From NCBI GenBank assembly GCA_004297935.1, contig SCRE01000014.1, forward strand, positions 1 to 64,000: a DNA stretch of 64,000 bases. Direction: 5' to 3'. Below are positions 53,340 through 63,975 of this stretch, in pieces (within the stretch, counting starts at the first letter, position 1; every line of letters starts with the position of its first letter). The notes beneath the pieces are model-generated. The model did not search any database, had not been told where the DNA came from, and was given only the letters and a program-made list of their open reading frames with translations. This DNA is from Microbacteriaceae bacterium (GTDB lineage: Bacteria; Actinomycetota; Actinomycetes; Actinomycetales; Microbacteriaceae). The translations under genes and the position numbers were made by a program.

Positions 53340-54125
53340 GTGAGAAAGCGGAAGGTACCCCTCGGCAGGGGCTTCCTCTACGGTGTCTACCAGAACCGCC
53401 TGCGGCGCAGTCTCGATGGCGAGTCTCTGCCGCGCCACATCGCGATGATCATCGACGGCAATCGGCGGTGGGCGCGGCAGAGCGGAATGGACACGGTTTC
53501 GCATGGTCACCGCGCCGGCGCGGCGAAGATGCGGGAGTTCCTGGAGTGGTGCGACGATCTCGGCATCGCAGTCGTGACGCTGTACCTGCTTTCCTCCGAC
53601 AATCTCGTCAATCGGGAGAGCGAGGAGATCGCCGACTTGATCGAGATCATCGCGGAGCTCGCCGAGGAACTGTCACACTACCGCGATTGGCGGGTACAGC
53701 ACGTCGGTTCGAGGGCCGGACTGCCCGACCCGCTGGTTGCAGCGCTGAAGGCGGCCGAGGTGCGCACGAAATCCAAGACGGGCCTGCACGTCAACCTCGC
53801 CGTCGGCTACGGCGGTCGCAAGGAGATCACGGATGCGATGCGCAGCATCGTCGCGGAGCATCATGCCGAGGGCCGCAGTCTGGAGAATCTCGCCGAGCGG
53901 CTCACCCCGGACCTGATCGGCGCCCACTTGTACACCGGCGGTCAGCCCGACCCTGACCTGGTCATCCGTACCTCTGGCGAGCAACGGCTCAGCGACTTCA
54001 TGCTGTGGCAGAGCGCGCACAGCGAGTTCTACTTCGTCGAAGCCCTCGGACCCGACTTGCGCGAGGTCGACTTCCTCCGTGCGGTTCGCGACTATTCACG
54101 CCGCAATCGGCGCTTCGGAGGCTGA
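53340..54125 (+). CDS. uppS: Isoprenyl transferase (cis-prenyl, UppS family)
   Basis: A 261-residue cis-prenyltransferase building the undecaprenyl or decaprenyl carrier lipid. Catalytic Asp39 in AMIIDGNRRWA, LYLLSSDNL, and the substrate-binding RTSGEQRLSDFMLWQSAHSE. Length and N-terminus resemble the actinobacterial short-chain Z-farnesyl synthase as well as UppS; product chain length cannot be told. GTG start at the leaderless position. Confidence 0.92.
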   Translation: MRKRKVPLGRGFLYGVYQNRLRRSLDGESLPRHIAMIIDGNRRWARQSGMDTVSHGHRAGAAKMREFLEWCDDLGIAVVTLYLLSSDNLVNRESEEIADLIEIIAELAEELSHYRDWRVQHVGSRAGLPDPLVAALKAAEVRTKSKTGLHVNLAVGYGGRKEITDAMRSIVAEHHAEGRSLENLAERLTPDLIGAHLYTGGQPDPDLVIRTSGEQRLSDFMLWQSAHSEFYFVEALGPDLREVDFLRAVRDYSRRNRRFGG

Positions 54126-54294
54126 GCGACAGCGGATGTTCATGCGGCTGCGTGTCGATGCGCTGAATGCGTCGATACCGCCGTAGCGTCGGAATCACCG
54201 GACACGGCGTCCGGTCGAGACGGCCACGTATGTTCGTCCCGCGATCTCCTGGCCGGCTCGCCAAGAAAAACCGCGACGCCCTTGGGCACGCGGG

Positions 54295-55695
54295 GTGGGA
54301 GTGGTTGTGGCCGCAACAGGTACCCGAGCACCGAACAGCAACACCGTCGAGAAGGAGACAGCCGACACCGCAGCCGACGCGAGCGAGATCACGATCCGAC
54401 AGACCGAGCGTACCTATGTATTGGATACCTCGGTCTTGCTGTCCGATCCGCGGGCGATCTTCCGGTTCGCCGAGCACGACGTGGTCATTCCCGTTGTCGT
54501 GATCAGCGAATTGGAGGGAAAGCGGCACGACCCGGAGATCGGATACTTCGCGCGGCAGGCTCTGCGCAATCTGGATGATCTGCGGGTGCAGCACGAGCGC
54601 CTCGACTTCCCGATCCCTGTCGGCGACGGCGGATCGCTGCGCGTCGAGCTCAACCATTCGAACATGTCCGTGCTGCCCAGCGGTCTGCAGCTGGGCGACA
54701 ACGACTCGCGGATACTGGCGGTCGCACAGAATCTCGCGAACGACGGTCTCGCCGTCACGGTCGTGTCCAAGGACATGCCGCTGCGGGTCAAGGCCGCGTC
54801 GATCGGGCTGGCAGCGGAGGAATACCGCGCGGAACTCGCCGTCGATTCCGGATGGACCGGGCTGGCCGAGATCAACCTGGGATCGAACGACATGACGTTG
54901 CTCTACGAGCATGAGGCCATCACATCGTCGCTGGTCACCGGCATGCCGATCAACACCGGGCTCGTCGTGCACTCTGATCGAGGGTCGGCCCTCGGCCGGG
55001 TGACCGGCGAACACGAGTTCAAGCTGGTACGCGGCGACCGCGATGTGTTCGGATTGCACGGTCGGTCCGCCGAACAGCGTCTGGCCATCGATCTCCTGCT
55101 GGATCCCGAGATCGGCATCCTGTCGCTCGGCGGCCGGGCCGGTACCGGCAAGTCGGCTCTGGCGCTGTGCGCGGGGCTCGAGGCCGTGCTGGAACGGCAG
55201 CAGCACAAGAAGATCATGGTGTTCCGGCCGCTCTACGCGGTCGGCGGGCAGGAACTCGGCTACCTGCCCGGAGACCAGGGCGAGAAGATGAACCCCTGGG
55301 GGCAAGCGGTGTTCGACACGCTGGGCGCCCTGGTCTCCGACAACGTCCTCGACGAGGTACTGGAGCGCGGCATCCTCGAGGTGCTGCCGCTGACGCACAT
55401 CCGAGGCCGCTCACTCCATGATGCGTTCGTCATCGTGGACGAGGCGCAGTCACTCGAGCGCAACGTGCTTCTGACGGTGCTCAGCCGCATCGGGCAGAAC
55501 TCGCGGGTCGTGCTCACGCACGATGTCGCACAGCGCGACAATCTGCGTGTCGGCAGGCACGACGGGGTCGCGAGCGTCATCGAGACGCTCAAGGGGCATC
55601 CGTTGTTCGCCCACATCACGCTGACGCGGTCCGAACGCAGCGCCATCGCCGCGCTGGTCACCGAGATGCTCGAGGGGCCCGACCTGCTGACGTGA
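54295..55695 (+). CDS. PIN-PhoH protein (PhoH2)
   Basis: A 466-residue fusion of an N-terminal PIN RNase ([12 protein letters not shown] with Asp44; [20 protein letters not shown]) and a C-terminal PhoH-type ATPase (Walker [13 protein letters not shown] near 280, [16 protein letters not shown], Walker [11 protein letters not shown]). PhoH2 proteins unwind and cleave RNA and in mycobacteria are paired with a small PhoAT antitoxin; no such small gene was seen in the 169 bases upstream. GTG start uncertain: several GTGs within 13 bases. Confidence 0.9.
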   Translation: MGVVVAATGTRAPNSNTVEKETADTAADASEITIRQTERTYVLDTSVLLSDPRAIFRFAEHDVVIPVVVISELEGKRHDPEIGYFARQALRNLDDLRVQHERLDFPIPVGDGGSLRVELNHSNMSVLPSGLQLGDNDSRILAVAQNLANDGLAVTVVSKDMPLRVKAASIGLAAEEYRAELAVDSGWTGLAEINLGSNDMTLLYEHEAITSSLVTGMPINTGLVVHSDRGSALGRVTGEHEFKLVRGDRDVFGLHGRSAEQRLAIDLLLDPEIGILSLGGRAGTGKSALALCAGLEAVLERQQHKKIMVFRPLYAVGGQELGYLPGDQGEKMNPWGQAVFDTLGALVSDNVLDEVLERGILEVLPLTHIRGRSLHDAFVIVDEAQSLERNVLLTVLSRIGQNSRVVLTHDVAQRDNLRVGRHDGVASVIETLKGHPLFAHITLTRSERSAIAALVTEMLEGPDLLT

Positions 55696-55754
55696 CGGGT
55701 TGCCTGGTCGCTGCGGGTTGTGGATAACTTCGAAGGACGGATGCTCGGCGACGC

Positions 55755-55760
55755 TATCCT
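55755..55760 (+). promoter_or_regulatory. -10 box, leaderless start of the prepilin peptidase gene
   Basis: TATCCT followed by exactly six bases (CGTCGC) and ATG. Confidence 0.5.
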
Positions 55761-55766
55761 CGTCGC

Positions 55767-56327
55767 ATGACGACCACAGTCGCCCCGCCGTCGCGCCGGT
55801 CCGGACCGGATGCGCTGTGGCAGCTTCCCGCAGCCGCCGCGCTCGTGACGTTGGCCGCCGTGACCCTGGGGATGCGTTTCGAGCTCGTGGGGTTCGTCTA
55901 TCTGGCGCTGGTCACGCCCGAGCTGTGTCGCACCGATATCGCCCAGCGCCGGCTGCCGAACGCGCTCGTGATGCCCGGCTATCTGATGACGGCGACCGGC
56001 CTGCTGTTCGGCTGGCTGCGCACCGGGTCGGCGCCCGTCACAGCCGTCGTGGCGGGCGCCGCGGTGTTCGGCTTTCTGCTGTTGCTCAGCGCGGGCGGCG
56101 GCATGGGGATGGGCGATGTGAAACTCGGCGGACTGCTCGGCCTCAACCTCGGTGTGCTCGGGCCGGTCGCGGCCGTCGTGGGGCCGACGATCGGTTTCGT
56201 CGTGGGCGGGCTTGCCGGGGTGCTCGCCTTGCTGACGCCCGGGTCCGGCACACGCATCCCGTTCGGCCCGTATCTGCTGATCGGGTTCTGGGCGGCGACG
56301 GCGTTGCGACTGCTCGGGGTCGCCTGA
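55767..56327 (+). CDS. Prepilin peptidase, A24 family
   Basis: A 186-residue membrane aspartyl protease with about six helices. The two catalytic aspartates are Asp57 in LCRTDIAQRRLPN and Asp117 in GMGMGDVKLGG (GxGD motif). It lacks the N-terminal Cys-containing methylase domain, as in the short TadV/CpaA forms of Tad/Flp pilus systems. No pilin gene is nearby. Confidence 0.9.
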   Translation: MTTTVAPPSRRSGPDALWQLPAAAALVTLAAVTLGMRFELVGFVYLALVTPELCRTDIAQRRLPNALVMPGYLMTATGLLFGWLRTGSAPVTAVVAGAAVFGFLLLLSAGGGMGMGDVKLGGLLGLNLGVLGPVAAVVGPTIGFVVGGLAGVLALLTPGSGTRIPFGPYLLIGFWAATALRLLGVA

Positions 56328-56382
56328 ACGTGATAGGCGGCCGTGCCCGGTAGCCGGTCGGCGTGGTGCCACCGTGCCGTGC

Positions 56383-57801
56383 TCAGTTCGGATGCGTCAT
56401 CGACAGCACGTCGAGAGCGGAATCCAACTGCTCGATCGTCAACTCGCCGCGCTCCACGAAGCCGAGCGCGATGGTCGCCTCGCGCACGGTGACCGAGTTG
56501 GCCACCGAGTACTTCACGATCTTCGCGGCCTGCTCATAGCCGATGATCTTGTTCAGCGGAGTCACGATGGACGGCGAAGACTCGGCCAGGGCGCGCGCTC
56601 GCTCGAGGTTCGCCTCGAGGCCGATGACCGTCTTGTCGGCGAGCACCCGTGCTGAGTTCGTCAACAGCCGGATCGACTCCAGCAGCGCTGTGCCCATCAC
56701 GGGGATCGCGACGTTGAGCTCGAAGGCACCGGATGCGCCGCTCCAGGCGATCGTCGCATCATTCCCGACCACGCGCGCGGCCACCATGAGAACGGCCTCC
56801 GGAATAACCGGGTTGACCTTGCCGGGCATGATCGACGAGCCGGGCTGCAGATCGGGCAGGTGGAGCTCGCCGAGCCCGGTGTTCGGGCCGGAACCCATCC
56901 AGCGCAGGTCGTTGCAGATCTTCGTCAGCCCCACCGCGATGACGCGCAACGCGCCGGATGCCTCGACCAGGGCATCGCGGTTCGCCTGCGCCTCGAAGTG
57001 GTTGCGTGCCTCGGTGATCGGCAACTCGGTCTCAGCCGTCAGCAGTTCGATGACCAGTTGCGGGAATCCGACCGGTGTGTTGATGCCGGTGCCGACTGCT
57101 GTGCCGCCGAGCGGCACCTCGGCGACGCGATGCAGCGTGCCCTGCACACGCTCGATTCCGAGCCGGATCTGCGACGCGTAACCGCTGAACTCCTGGCCGA
57201 GGGTGACCGGGGTTGCATCCATCAGATGGGTGCGACCCGACTTGACCGCGTCTTTCCACAACTCGGCCTTCTCCTCGAAAGCGACGGCCAAATGGTCGAG
57301 CGAAGGAATGAGGTCGTCGATCAGAGCGCTGGTGACGGCAACGTGCACCGACGTCGGGAAAACGTCGTTCGAGGACTGCGACGCGTTGACGTGGTCGTTC
57401 GGATGCACCGGTGCGCCCAGCCGCCGCGTCGCGAGTGCGGCGAGCACCTCGTTCATGTTCATGTTCGATGACGTGCCGCTGCCGGTCTGATAGACGTCGA
57501 TCGGGAACTGGTCCGCGTGTCCTCCATCGATCACCTCGTCGGCGCTGGCCGCGATGGCTTCCGCGATGACCGTGTCGAGCACACCGAGCCGGGCATTGGC
57601 CAGGGCCGCAGACTTCTTGATCCTGGCCAGGGCCACGACCTGAGCCGGCTCGAGTCGTGCGCCCGAGATCGGGAAGTTTTCGACGGCTCGCTGCGTCTGG
57701 GCGCCGTAGAGCGCGGACGCGGGAACCCGCACCTCGCCCATCGTGTCGTGCTCGATGCGATATGCGCCGTCCTCGGCGTTGTCCACCACGATGTGTTCCA
57801 T
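56383..57801 (-). CDS. fumC: Class II fumarate hydratase
   Basis: A 472-residue TCA-cycle enzyme. [32 protein letters not shown], the active-site [17 protein letters not shown], and the signature [11 protein letters not shown] are intact. Start ATG with GAGAG before it. Twenty bases downstream of the carbonic anhydrase gene, in the same direction. Confidence 0.96.
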   Translation of the reverse strand: MEHIVVDNAEDGAYRIEHDTMGEVRVPASALYGAQTQRAVENFPISGARLEPAQVVALARIKKSAALANARLGVLDTVIAEAIAASADEVIDGGHADQFPIDVYQTGSGTSSNMNMNEVLAALATRRLGAPVHPNDHVNASQSSNDVFPTSVHVAVTSALIDDLIPSLDHLAVAFEEKAELWKDAVKSGRTHLMDATPVTLGQEFSGYASQIRLGIERVQGTLHRVAEVPLGGTAVGTGINTPVGFPQLVIELLTAETELPITEARNHFEAQANRDALVEASGALRVIAVGLTKICNDLRWMGSGPNTGLGELHLPDLQPGSSIMPGKVNPVIPEAVLMVAARVVGNDATIAWSGASGAFELNVAIPVMGTALLESIRLLTNSARVLADKTVIGLEANLERARALAESSPSIVTPLNKIIGYEQAAKIVKYSVANSVTVREATIALGFVERGELTIEQLDSALDVLSMTHPN

Positions 57802-57820
57802 TTCTCTCGGCGTGTCGGGC

Positions 57821-58456
57821 CTAGGCCAGGCCGACTTTGGCGTCGGGTACCACTCGCCCCGTGCTGAGCTCGTAGTTGGCGCCGACGATAGCCAGGTCGC
57901 CGTCGGCGACGGCCTGGCTGATGATGGGAGATTGCTCCAGGATCTCGGCGATGGTCGCCCGCACGTGCTCACGGCCGACCTCGGCAGCGTCGACCGCGGT
58001 CGGGTCGATCACGGCGCCTGCGGCAGTCTTGGTGACCGCGTGGACCACGGGGACGATCGGTGCGATCAGGTCGGCGATATGTGGTGGCAGCGGGTCGGCA
58101 TCCGCGGCCTGTGAATCGATGGCCGCACGCACGCCGCCGCAGGACTCGTGCCCGAGCACGACCAGCACGGGTACGGACAGAAGCCCGACGGCATACTCGA
58201 GAGTGCCCAGTGCACTACTGCTGGCGACCTGCCCGGCGTTGCGGATCACGAACGCGTCCCCGAGGCCGAGGTCGAAGATCGTCTCGGGGGACACACGTGA
58301 ATCGCTGCAGCAGAAGACCGCGGCGATCGGATGCTGCGAGCTCGCCGTCTCGCGTCGCCGATTCGCGTCCTGATGCGGATGCTCGAGTACGTCGCCGACG
58401 AATCGTTCGTTGCCGCGCTCGAGCGTGTTCCATGCTTGTTCAGGACGGGGAATCAC
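57821..58456 (-). CDS. Beta-class carbonic anhydrase
   Basis: A 211-residue zinc enzyme. Zinc ligands and active-site dyad: Cys50, Asp52, Arg54 in CSDSR, and His103, Cys106 in GHESCGG. GTG start overlapping the stop of the DUF4245 gene. Supplies bicarbonate for carboxylations or pH control. Confidence 0.94.
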   Translation of the reverse strand: MIPRPEQAWNTLERGNERFVGDVLEHPHQDANRRRETASSQHPIAAVFCCSDSRVSPETIFDLGLGDAFVIRNAGQVASSSALGTLEYAVGLLSVPVLVVLGHESCGGVRAAIDSQAADADPLPPHIADLIAPIVPVVHAVTKTAAGAVIDPTAVDAAEVGREHVRATIAEILEQSPIISQAVADGDLAIVGANYELSTGRVVPDAKVGLA

Positions 58457-59115
58457 TGGCTGCCTTTCTGCTGGTTGGCCTTGATCTGCTCCGCGAGCGA
58501 CCGGGCGACGGTGTCGAATTCGCCCGGTTTCGCGGTGCCGAGGAGTACGTAGGTGCTCGCCCCGGACTCAGCGGTGAGCGCATACTCGACATTACCGACA
58601 TCCTTGGCACTGTTGCGATTGTCGTACACGGTCCAGGTGACCCCGTCGATCGTGGTCGCCCCGGTTCCCGCCGTGTCCTCCAGCAGTTGCGACAACCAGG
58701 TGTCGTTGGCGTTGAAGCCCTGCGTGAACCCGATGTATTGCCTGCTCGGCGTGATCAGCCCGATATACCAGGAATCGACCCCGTTGCCGTCGCCGGTGCG
58801 CAGTTCGGCGGAATTCGAGGTCCACGCCTTCGAAAGCTTCGGCACCGCGAGCGGGTCGGGTTCCGACCCTTGCCCCGTGGCGGCGACCGCGGCGAAGTCC
58901 ACGTCCGTCTGCGTCAGATTTGTCGCGCGCGGGACCATCAGGATGATCACGGCGACGATCGCCAGCGTCGCCAGCAGCGAATACACCAGGTTGTTGACGG
59001 TTTGACGCGACCGATGGTTGCGTGAGTTCTCGGCCTTGCGAGCAGCTGTCTCCTGTGGCGTCTCCGGTCGACCGAGTTCTGCGACGATGCGCGTGCGGTG
59101 ATTGTTGTCGGTCAT
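58453..59115 (-). CDS. DUF4245 family membrane-anchored protein
   Basis: A 220-residue protein: cytoplasmic basic N-terminus (about 1-40, [12 protein letters not shown]), one membrane helix (about 43-61), and an extracytoplasmic domain with [17 protein letters not shown]. Function unknown. It lies between xseB and the carbonic anhydrase gene and overlaps both by four bases, a conserved actinobacterial arrangement. Confidence 0.88.
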   Translation of the reverse strand: MTDNNHRTRIVAELGRPETPQETAARKAENSRNHRSRQTVNNLVYSLLATLAIVAVIILMVPRATNLTQTDVDFAAVAATGQGSEPDPLAVPKLSKAWTSNSAELRTGDGNGVDSWYIGLITPSRQYIGFTQGFNANDTWLSQLLEDTAGTGATTIDGVTWTVYDNRNSAKDVGNVEYALTAESGASTYVLLGTAKPGEFDTVARSLAEQIKANQQKGSQ

Positions 59116-59399
59116 CCGTTCGGTGCGCCCTCGGATGCCGCGGTTCCGGCCCGCGCGGCGTCCAGGCGTGCCTTCGCCCCGATCAGCCATTCCTCGCACA
59201 CCCGCGCCAATGCCTCGCCGCGCTCCCAGAGCGCGATCGACTCCTCCAGGGTCGCGGAACCCTGTTCGAGCTGTGCAACGACCCGTACGAGCTCATCGCG
59301 CGCCTGCTCGTAACTCAACGCCTCGGCGGGGCCAGGTTCTGCCGAGAGGCCGGGTTCTGCCGAGAAGGGAGACGCAGTGTCGTGTGACGGGCCGGGCAT
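59112..59399 (-). CDS. xseB: Exodeoxyribonuclease VII small subunit
   Basis: A 95-residue helical-pair protein: [46 protein letters not shown] (family core, quoted as [19 protein letters not shown] and [14 protein letters not shown]). It associates with XseA. The ATG was chosen because AGGA lies close behind the xseA stop; the frame further upstream overlaps xseA. About 25 Pro/Ser-rich residues precede the core. Confidence 0.92.
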   Translation of the reverse strand: MPGPSHDTASPFSAEPGLSAEPGPAEALSYEQARDELVRVVAQLEQGSATLEESIALWERGEALARVCEEWLIGAKARLDAARAGTAASEGAPNG

Positions 59400-59409
59400 G
59401 GGTCCTATT

Positions 59410-60630
59410 CTATTCGCGCGTCTTCGCGCCGGCTGAGACGACGCCGAGAGCTCCATCCGCAATGGTCACCGTCAATTCGGTGCCCTTCGGTGCATCGTCC
59501 CGATGGCGGAGCACACTGCCATCGGCCGCCTGCACGATGGCGTAGCCGCGGTCGAGGGTGCCCTGCGGAGACAGTGTGCGCAGCCGTACCGCCAGTTCCT
59601 GCGACACTGCCTGCGCCTGTTCGATCGTGCGGGCGGCGAGTTCTGCGCCACGTGCGACGAAACGTGTGAGTTCCTGCGCGCGCGTATCGACGATCCAGGC
59701 GCTGTCGGCGAGCACCGGGCGCGAGCGCAATTGGGCGATCCGATCGATCTCGTGCCCGATCAGCGCGGTCAGTCGTGTGCTGAGTCGGGTTCTGGCCTGC
59801 TGCACGCGCAGCTGTTCCTCTGCGATGTCGGGCACGACACGCTTGGCGGCATCCGTCGGGGTCGACGCCCGCAGGTCGGCGACATCGTCGAGCAGCGGGC
59901 GGTCGGCCTCGTGCCCGATCGCGCTGACCAGTGGCGTCACGCACGCTGCCGCCGCACGCACGAGCGACTCGTCACTGAAACCGAGCAGATTCTGGAAGTC
60001 GCCGCCGCCGCGCGCAACGATGATCACGTCGACCTCGGGGTCCGCATCGAGGGTGCGGATGGCTGCGGTCACCTCCGCGACGGTGCGCTCACCCTGCACG
60101 GCCGCATACACGATCCTGAATGTCACGGCCGGCCAGCGCAGTTGGGCGTTGCGCAGCACGTCCTTCTCGGCATCGGAGTCTTTGCCGGTGACCAGGCCGA
60201 TGCAGCGCGGCAAGAACGGCAGCGCTTTCTTTCGGCCGGCGTCGAAGAGCCCCTCGGCCTTCAGCTGCGCGCGCAATCGCTCCAGCCGTTCCAGCAGATC
60301 TCCGAGCCCGACGTGTCGCATTTCGAACACCTGCATCGAGAGCGTGCCGCCCTTGACCCAGTAGCTCGGCTTCACCAGCGCGATGACCCGATCGCCCTGT
60401 TTCAGGTCGGCCGGCAACCGCCCCCGAACCGACGACCAGATCGTGAACCCGATGGTGGCGTCCAGGGTGAGGTCCTTCAGCTTTCCGTAGACGTTCCCGC
60501 CGGAGACACCCCACTGGACGAGTTCGCCCTCGACCCAGGCGCTGCCCAGTCGGTCGATATAGCCCTTGATCTTGTTCGCCAGAACGGCGACCGGCCACGG
60601 GGCGTCGACGGTGGGGGGAGCATCCGTCAC
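59410..60630 (-). CDS. xseA: Exodeoxyribonuclease VII large subunit
   Basis: A 406-residue nuclease subunit. N-terminal OB fold ([20 protein letters not shown]) and the catalytic domain with [42 protein letters not shown] and [21 protein letters not shown] (in parts), then the coiled-coil region. GTG start behind AAGGCGG was chosen; an earlier GTG adds 11 residues. Divergent from ispH. Confidence 0.93.
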   Translation of the reverse strand: MTDAPPTVDAPWPVAVLANKIKGYIDRLGSAWVEGELVQWGVSGGNVYGKLKDLTLDATIGFTIWSSVRGRLPADLKQGDRVIALVKPSYWVKGGTLSMQVFEMRHVGLGDLLERLERLRAQLKAEGLFDAGRKKALPFLPRCIGLVTGKDSDAEKDVLRNAQLRWPAVTFRIVYAAVQGERTVAEVTAAIRTLDADPEVDVIIVARGGGDFQNLLGFSDESLVRAAAACVTPLVSAIGHEADRPLLDDVADLRASTPTDAAKRVVPDIAEEQLRVQQARTRLSTRLTALIGHEIDRIAQLRSRPVLADSAWIVDTRAQELTRFVARGAELAARTIEQAQAVSQELAVRLRTLSPQGTLDRGYAIVQAADGSVLRHRDDAPKGTELTVTIADGALGVVSAGAKTRE

Positions 60631-60688
60631 GTTCGCCGCCTTCACACAGTACGCATCTGACACAGTGATCGTCCAACTCTGCCCGCCG

Positions 60689-60694
60689 TAGACT
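60689..60694 (+). promoter_or_regulatory. -10 box, leaderless start of ispH
   Basis: TAGACT followed by exactly six bases (TGAGCC) and GTG (60701). Confidence 0.55.
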
Positions 60695-60700
60695 TGAGCC

Positions 60701-61846
60701 GTGAGCGAGACGACCATCAGCGTTCCGGCCCCGGGGATCCCCGGCGCCCGAGCCAGGCTCCAGGATACCCCGGTGCACGGACACAAACGGGTGCTGCTCG
60801 CCGCGCCTCGCGGCTACTGCGCGGGCGTCGATCGCGCGGTCGTCGCCGTCGAAAAGGCGCTGGAGCATTATGGCGCGCCGGTCTACGTCCGCAAGCAGAT
60901 CGTTCACAACGTGCACGTCGTCTCAACGCTCGAGCGGCACGGTGCGATCTTCGTCGATGACCTCGACGAGGTTCCGGTCGGAGCGCACGTGGTATTCAGC
61001 GCGCACGGGGTGGCACCCGCCGTGGTGCAGGCCGCCGCCGACCGCGGCCTACGAGCCATCGATGCGACCTGCCCGCTCGTCACCAAGGTGCATCGCGAGG
61101 CCGTGCGCTTCGCCAGAGACGACTACGAGATACTGCTCATCGGTCATGAAGGTCACGAAGAGGTCGAAGGGACCGCTGGAGAGGCACCGGAGCACGTGAC
61201 CCTCGTCACCAGCCCGGATGCCGTCGACGCCCTGGTCGTGCGGGATCCGGAGAAGGTGGTCTGGTTGTCGCAGACCACGCTGTCCGTCGACGAGACCATG
61301 GAGACCGTGCGGCGCCTTCGCGAGCGATTCCCGAAGCTGCAGGACCCGCCCAGCGACGACATCTGCTATGCGACCCAGAATCGCCAGGTCGCGATCAAGA
61401 AGGCGGCGGAAGAGGCCGACGTGGTGATCGTCGTGGGCTCGGCGAACTCGTCGAATTCGGTTCGGCTGGTGGAGGTGGCGCTCGAGCATGGAGCGAAGGC
61501 CGCATACCGCATCGACTACGCGGCAGAGGTCAAGCAGGAGTGGCTCGAGAACGCGGCCACCGTCGCGGTGACCAGCGGCGCATCCGTTCCCGAGGTGCTC
61601 GTGCGTGAGCTTCTCGCGGAACTGGCCGAGGCCGGCTATGACGATGTGCAGGAGGTCAAGACGGCGGAGGAGGACCTCATCTTCTCGTTGCCGAAGGAAC
61701 TGCGCCGCGATCTGACCGGAGCACAGGACGACCGCGCACTGGGTGGACGTGCACTGGGTGGACGTGCACTGGGTGGACGTGCACAGGGTGGACGTGCACA
61801 GGGCGGACGTGCGCCGGGCGGGCCCAACAGGGCTGGTGTGCGATGA
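60701..61846 (+). CDS. ispH: 4-hydroxy-3-methylbut-2-enyl diphosphate reductase
   Basis: A 381-residue iron-sulfur enzyme, last step of the MEP isoprenoid pathway. The three cluster cysteines are Cys40 ([10 protein letters not shown]), Cys124 (DATCPLV) and Cys222 ([11 protein letters not shown]); SAHGV and [10 protein letters not shown] bind substrate. The final 40 residues are extra: six pentapeptides [15 protein letters not shown] encoded by 15-base repeats, then PNRAGVR. GTG leaderless start. Overlaps the next gene by four bases. Confidence 0.95.
   Translation: MSETTISVPAPGIPGARARLQDTPVHGHKRVLLAAPRGYCAGVDRAVVAVEKALEHYGAPVYVRKQIVHNVHVVSTLERHGAIFVDDLDEVPVGAHVVFSAHGVAPAVVQAAADRGLRAIDATCPLVTKVHREAVRFARDDYEILLIGHEGHEEVEGTAGEAPEHVTLVTSPDAVDALVVRDPEKVVWLSQTTLSVDETMETVRRLRERFPKLQDPPSDDICYATQNRQVAIKKAAEEADVVIVVGSANSSNSVRLVEVALEHGAKAAYRIDYAAEVKQEWLENAATVAVTSGASVPEVLVRELLAELAEAGYDDVQEVKTAEEDLIFSLPKELRRDLTGAQDDRALGGRALGGRALGGRAQGGRAQGGRAPGGPNRAGVR
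61733..61822 (+). repeat. Six 15-base tandem repeats in the 3' end of ispH
   Basis: Units of CGTGCACTGGGTGGA at 61733, 61748, 61763, 61778, 61793 and 61808, with increasing divergence to the last (CGTGCGCCGGGCGGG). Each encodes Arg-Ala-x-Gly-Gly. Because 15 is divisible by three, copy-number change would not break the frame. Confidence 0.9.
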
Positions 61847-62412
61847 CCGAGCCGGATCGAAGGCCGCGACCGCAGTACGGCGAGTACGCGTCGCCTGAAG
61901 AACAGAGGGCCAGCATCCGGGTGCCGCCGGAGCACGCTCACGACGAATCCGTCCCGATCGCCCGCGCCGCGCCGGTGACGAACGAGCAGCTCGTGCCATC
62001 GGCCGGGCAGCCCGGCCGCGGGTCTGCCGGTGCCCGGCCGGCCCAGGCGCGCCCCGGCGACAGGATCTTCACCCTGGCGTTGCTGGCGCTGGGCTTCCTG
62101 AACGTCGTCCTCACCGTGCCCGGCCTGTTCGACCTGTCGAGCACCATCAATGCCACCTTTCAGCAGATGGGCGTCGGGTCATTCACGCCGACACCGCTGG
62201 CGCACGCTCTCGGGATCGGGTTGGCGGTGTTCTACGTCGCGGCGTGGATCGGCACCCTGCTCCTGACAATGCTGCGACTGCGCACGGGCCGGGTATCGTT
62301 CTGGATTCCACTCGTCGCCGGTGTGGTCGTGACACTGGTCAGCATGATCGTCTTCTTGATCCTGTTCCTCGGCGACCCCAGCTTCGTCGCATACATGACC
62401 AAGAACGTCTGA
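61843..62412 (+). CDS. DUF6264 family membrane protein
   Basis: A 189-residue protein with a disordered, charged N-terminus (about 1-72; [12 protein letters not shown]) and three membrane helices (about 76-95, 121-144, 152-176). The family is found in Microbacteriaceae and its function is not known. Start ATG is coupled to the ispH stop. Confidence 0.82.
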   Translation: MTEPDRRPRPQYGEYASPEEQRASIRVPPEHAHDESVPIARAAPVTNEQLVPSAGQPGRGSAGARPAQARPGDRIFTLALLALGFLNVVLTVPGLFDLSSTINATFQQMGVGSFTPTPLAHALGIGLAVFYVAAWIGTLLLTMLRLRTGRVSFWIPLVAGVVVTLVSMIVFLILFLGDPSFVAYMTKNV

Positions 62413-62476
62413 GGTCGCCGACCTCGACATTTGCGCCGCTGGCGATACGCTGGAGGTAACCCCAGAGGAGTTGCCT

Positions 62477-63652
62477 GTGCGCGTCGGAATTGCCCGTGAG
62501 TCTCGTCCGGGTGAGCGCCGTGTCGCCGCAACTCCTGAAACCGTTGAACAATTGGTCGGGCTCGGCCTGGACGTGCGAGTCGAGTCCGGCGCCGGCGTGC
62601 AATCCGGGCATCCGGATGCTGCATACCGCCGGGCGGGCGCGCGAGTCGTAGAGCGGCTCGTCGTCGAGGACATCGACGTGCTCTGCCACGTGCGATCCCT
62701 CGATCTGCAGGCGGCCAGCCGGTTGCATTCCGGCGCGATCACGATCGGCCTGGCTTCGCCGGCGTCCGAGTTGGAGACAGTGCGTGTGCTCGCGAACGGC
62801 GGCGTCACCGCGTTCGCGCTCGAGCTCGTACCGCGCATCTCGCGCTCACAGTCGATGGACGCGCTCAGCTCGCAGGCGCTCGTCTCTGGCTATCGCGCGG
62901 TGCTGGAGGCCGCCATCCGGTTTCCGCGATTCTTCCCGCTCTACATGACGGCCGCCGGAACCATTCCTCCGGCCAAGGTGCTCGTGCTCGGTGCAGGGGT
63001 GGCCGGTCTGCAGGCCATCGGCACAGCGAAACGACTCGGCGCGCGTGTGTCGGCCAACGACATCCGGCCGTCCTCTGCGGAGGAGGTGGCCTCGATCGGC
63101 GGCACGTTCATCTCGCTCGACATCGAGACGGCAGAGGCCGCGGGCGGATATGCCCGGGAACTGAGCCAGGACCGCGGGGCGCGCCAGCGCGAGCTGCTCG
63201 CACCGCATGTCGCGGCATCCGATGTGCTGATCACCACAGCGGCGATTCCGGGACGTGCCGCTCCACTGCTGGTGACGACGGAGATGGTGCAGGGGATGCG
63301 CGCCGGCTCCGTCGTCGTCGACCTGGCCGCGGAATCCGGAGGGAACGTCGAGGGCGTCGTTGCTGGATCGGATGTGCTCGTTCCCGTCGAGGACGGCCAC
63401 GTCACGCTGCTCGGGCTGGCGGATGCCCCGTCCGCCGTCGCGACCGATGCGTCGCGCTTGTACGCCAAGAACGTGGCCAACCTGCTGGCAGTGATGACCG
63501 AGAACGGCACGGTCGCGCCGGACTTCGCGGACGAGATCATCTCCGCGACCTGCCTCACGCACGACGGCGAGGTGCGCCACGCGCCGACCGCGGAAGCGCT
63601 GGCAGCCGCGACTGCGTCAACATCGGTTGGCCCATCGAACAAGGAGGACTGA
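62477..63652 (+). CDS. pntA: NAD(P) transhydrogenase alpha subunit, part 1
   Basis: A 391-residue NAD-binding subunit (domain I) of proton-translocating transhydrogenase. VRVGIARESRPGERRVAATP opens it; the Rossmann loop is VLVLGAGVAGLQAIGTAKRLGA (quoted as GAGVAGLQAIGTAKRLGA) and later VVDLAAESGGNVEG. The three-gene form (PntAA, PntAB, PntB) applies here. GTG start with GAGGAG upstream; a TTG two codons earlier is less likely. Confidence 0.93.
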   Translation: MRVGIARESRPGERRVAATPETVEQLVGLGLDVRVESGAGVQSGHPDAAYRRAGARVVERLVVEDIDVLCHVRSLDLQAASRLHSGAITIGLASPASELETVRVLANGGVTAFALELVPRISRSQSMDALSSQALVSGYRAVLEAAIRFPRFFPLYMTAAGTIPPAKVLVLGAGVAGLQAIGTAKRLGARVSANDIRPSSAEEVASIGGTFISLDIETAEAAGGYARELSQDRGARQRELLAPHVAASDVLITTAAIPGRAAPLLVTTEMVQGMRAGSVVVDLAAESGGNVEGVVAGSDVLVPVEDGHVTLLGLADAPSAVATDASRLYAKNVANLLAVMTENGTVAPDFADEIISATCLTHDGEVRHAPTAEALAAATASTSVGPSNKED

Positions 63653-63975
63653 TGGATGCTGTGACGCTCCTGACCGTGGTGGTGCTGGCGGTGTTCGTCG
63701 GGTTCGAGGTCATCTCGAAGGTGACGAGCAAGCTGCACACCCCGTTGATGTCCGGTGCGAATGCCATCCATGGCATCATCCTCGTCGGTGCGATCATCGT
63801 CGCGGGCCAGACCAGCAATCCGTGGGTTTTGGGGGTCGCGCTCGTGGCCGTCGTGCTGGCCACTGCGAACATGGTGGGCGGCTTCGTCGTCACAGACCGG
63901 ATGCTGGAGATGTTCCGCGGCAGAAAGTCGGCGCCGGCACCGAGGTCGGCATCGAAGAAGGATGAAGTCGCGTGA
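63652..63975 (+). CDS. NAD(P) transhydrogenase alpha subunit, part 2
   Basis: A 107-residue membrane subunit with three helices (FVGFEVISKVTSKLHTPLMS, GANAIHGIILVGAIIV, ANMVGGFVVTDRMLEMF). It forms part of the proton channel (domain II). Overlaps pntA by one base and pntB by four. Confidence 0.93.
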   Translation: MDAVTLLTVVVLAVFVGFEVISKVTSKLHTPLMSGANAIHGIILVGAIIVAGQTSNPWVLGVALVAVVLATANMVGGFVVTDRMLEMFRGRKSAPAPRSASKKDEVA

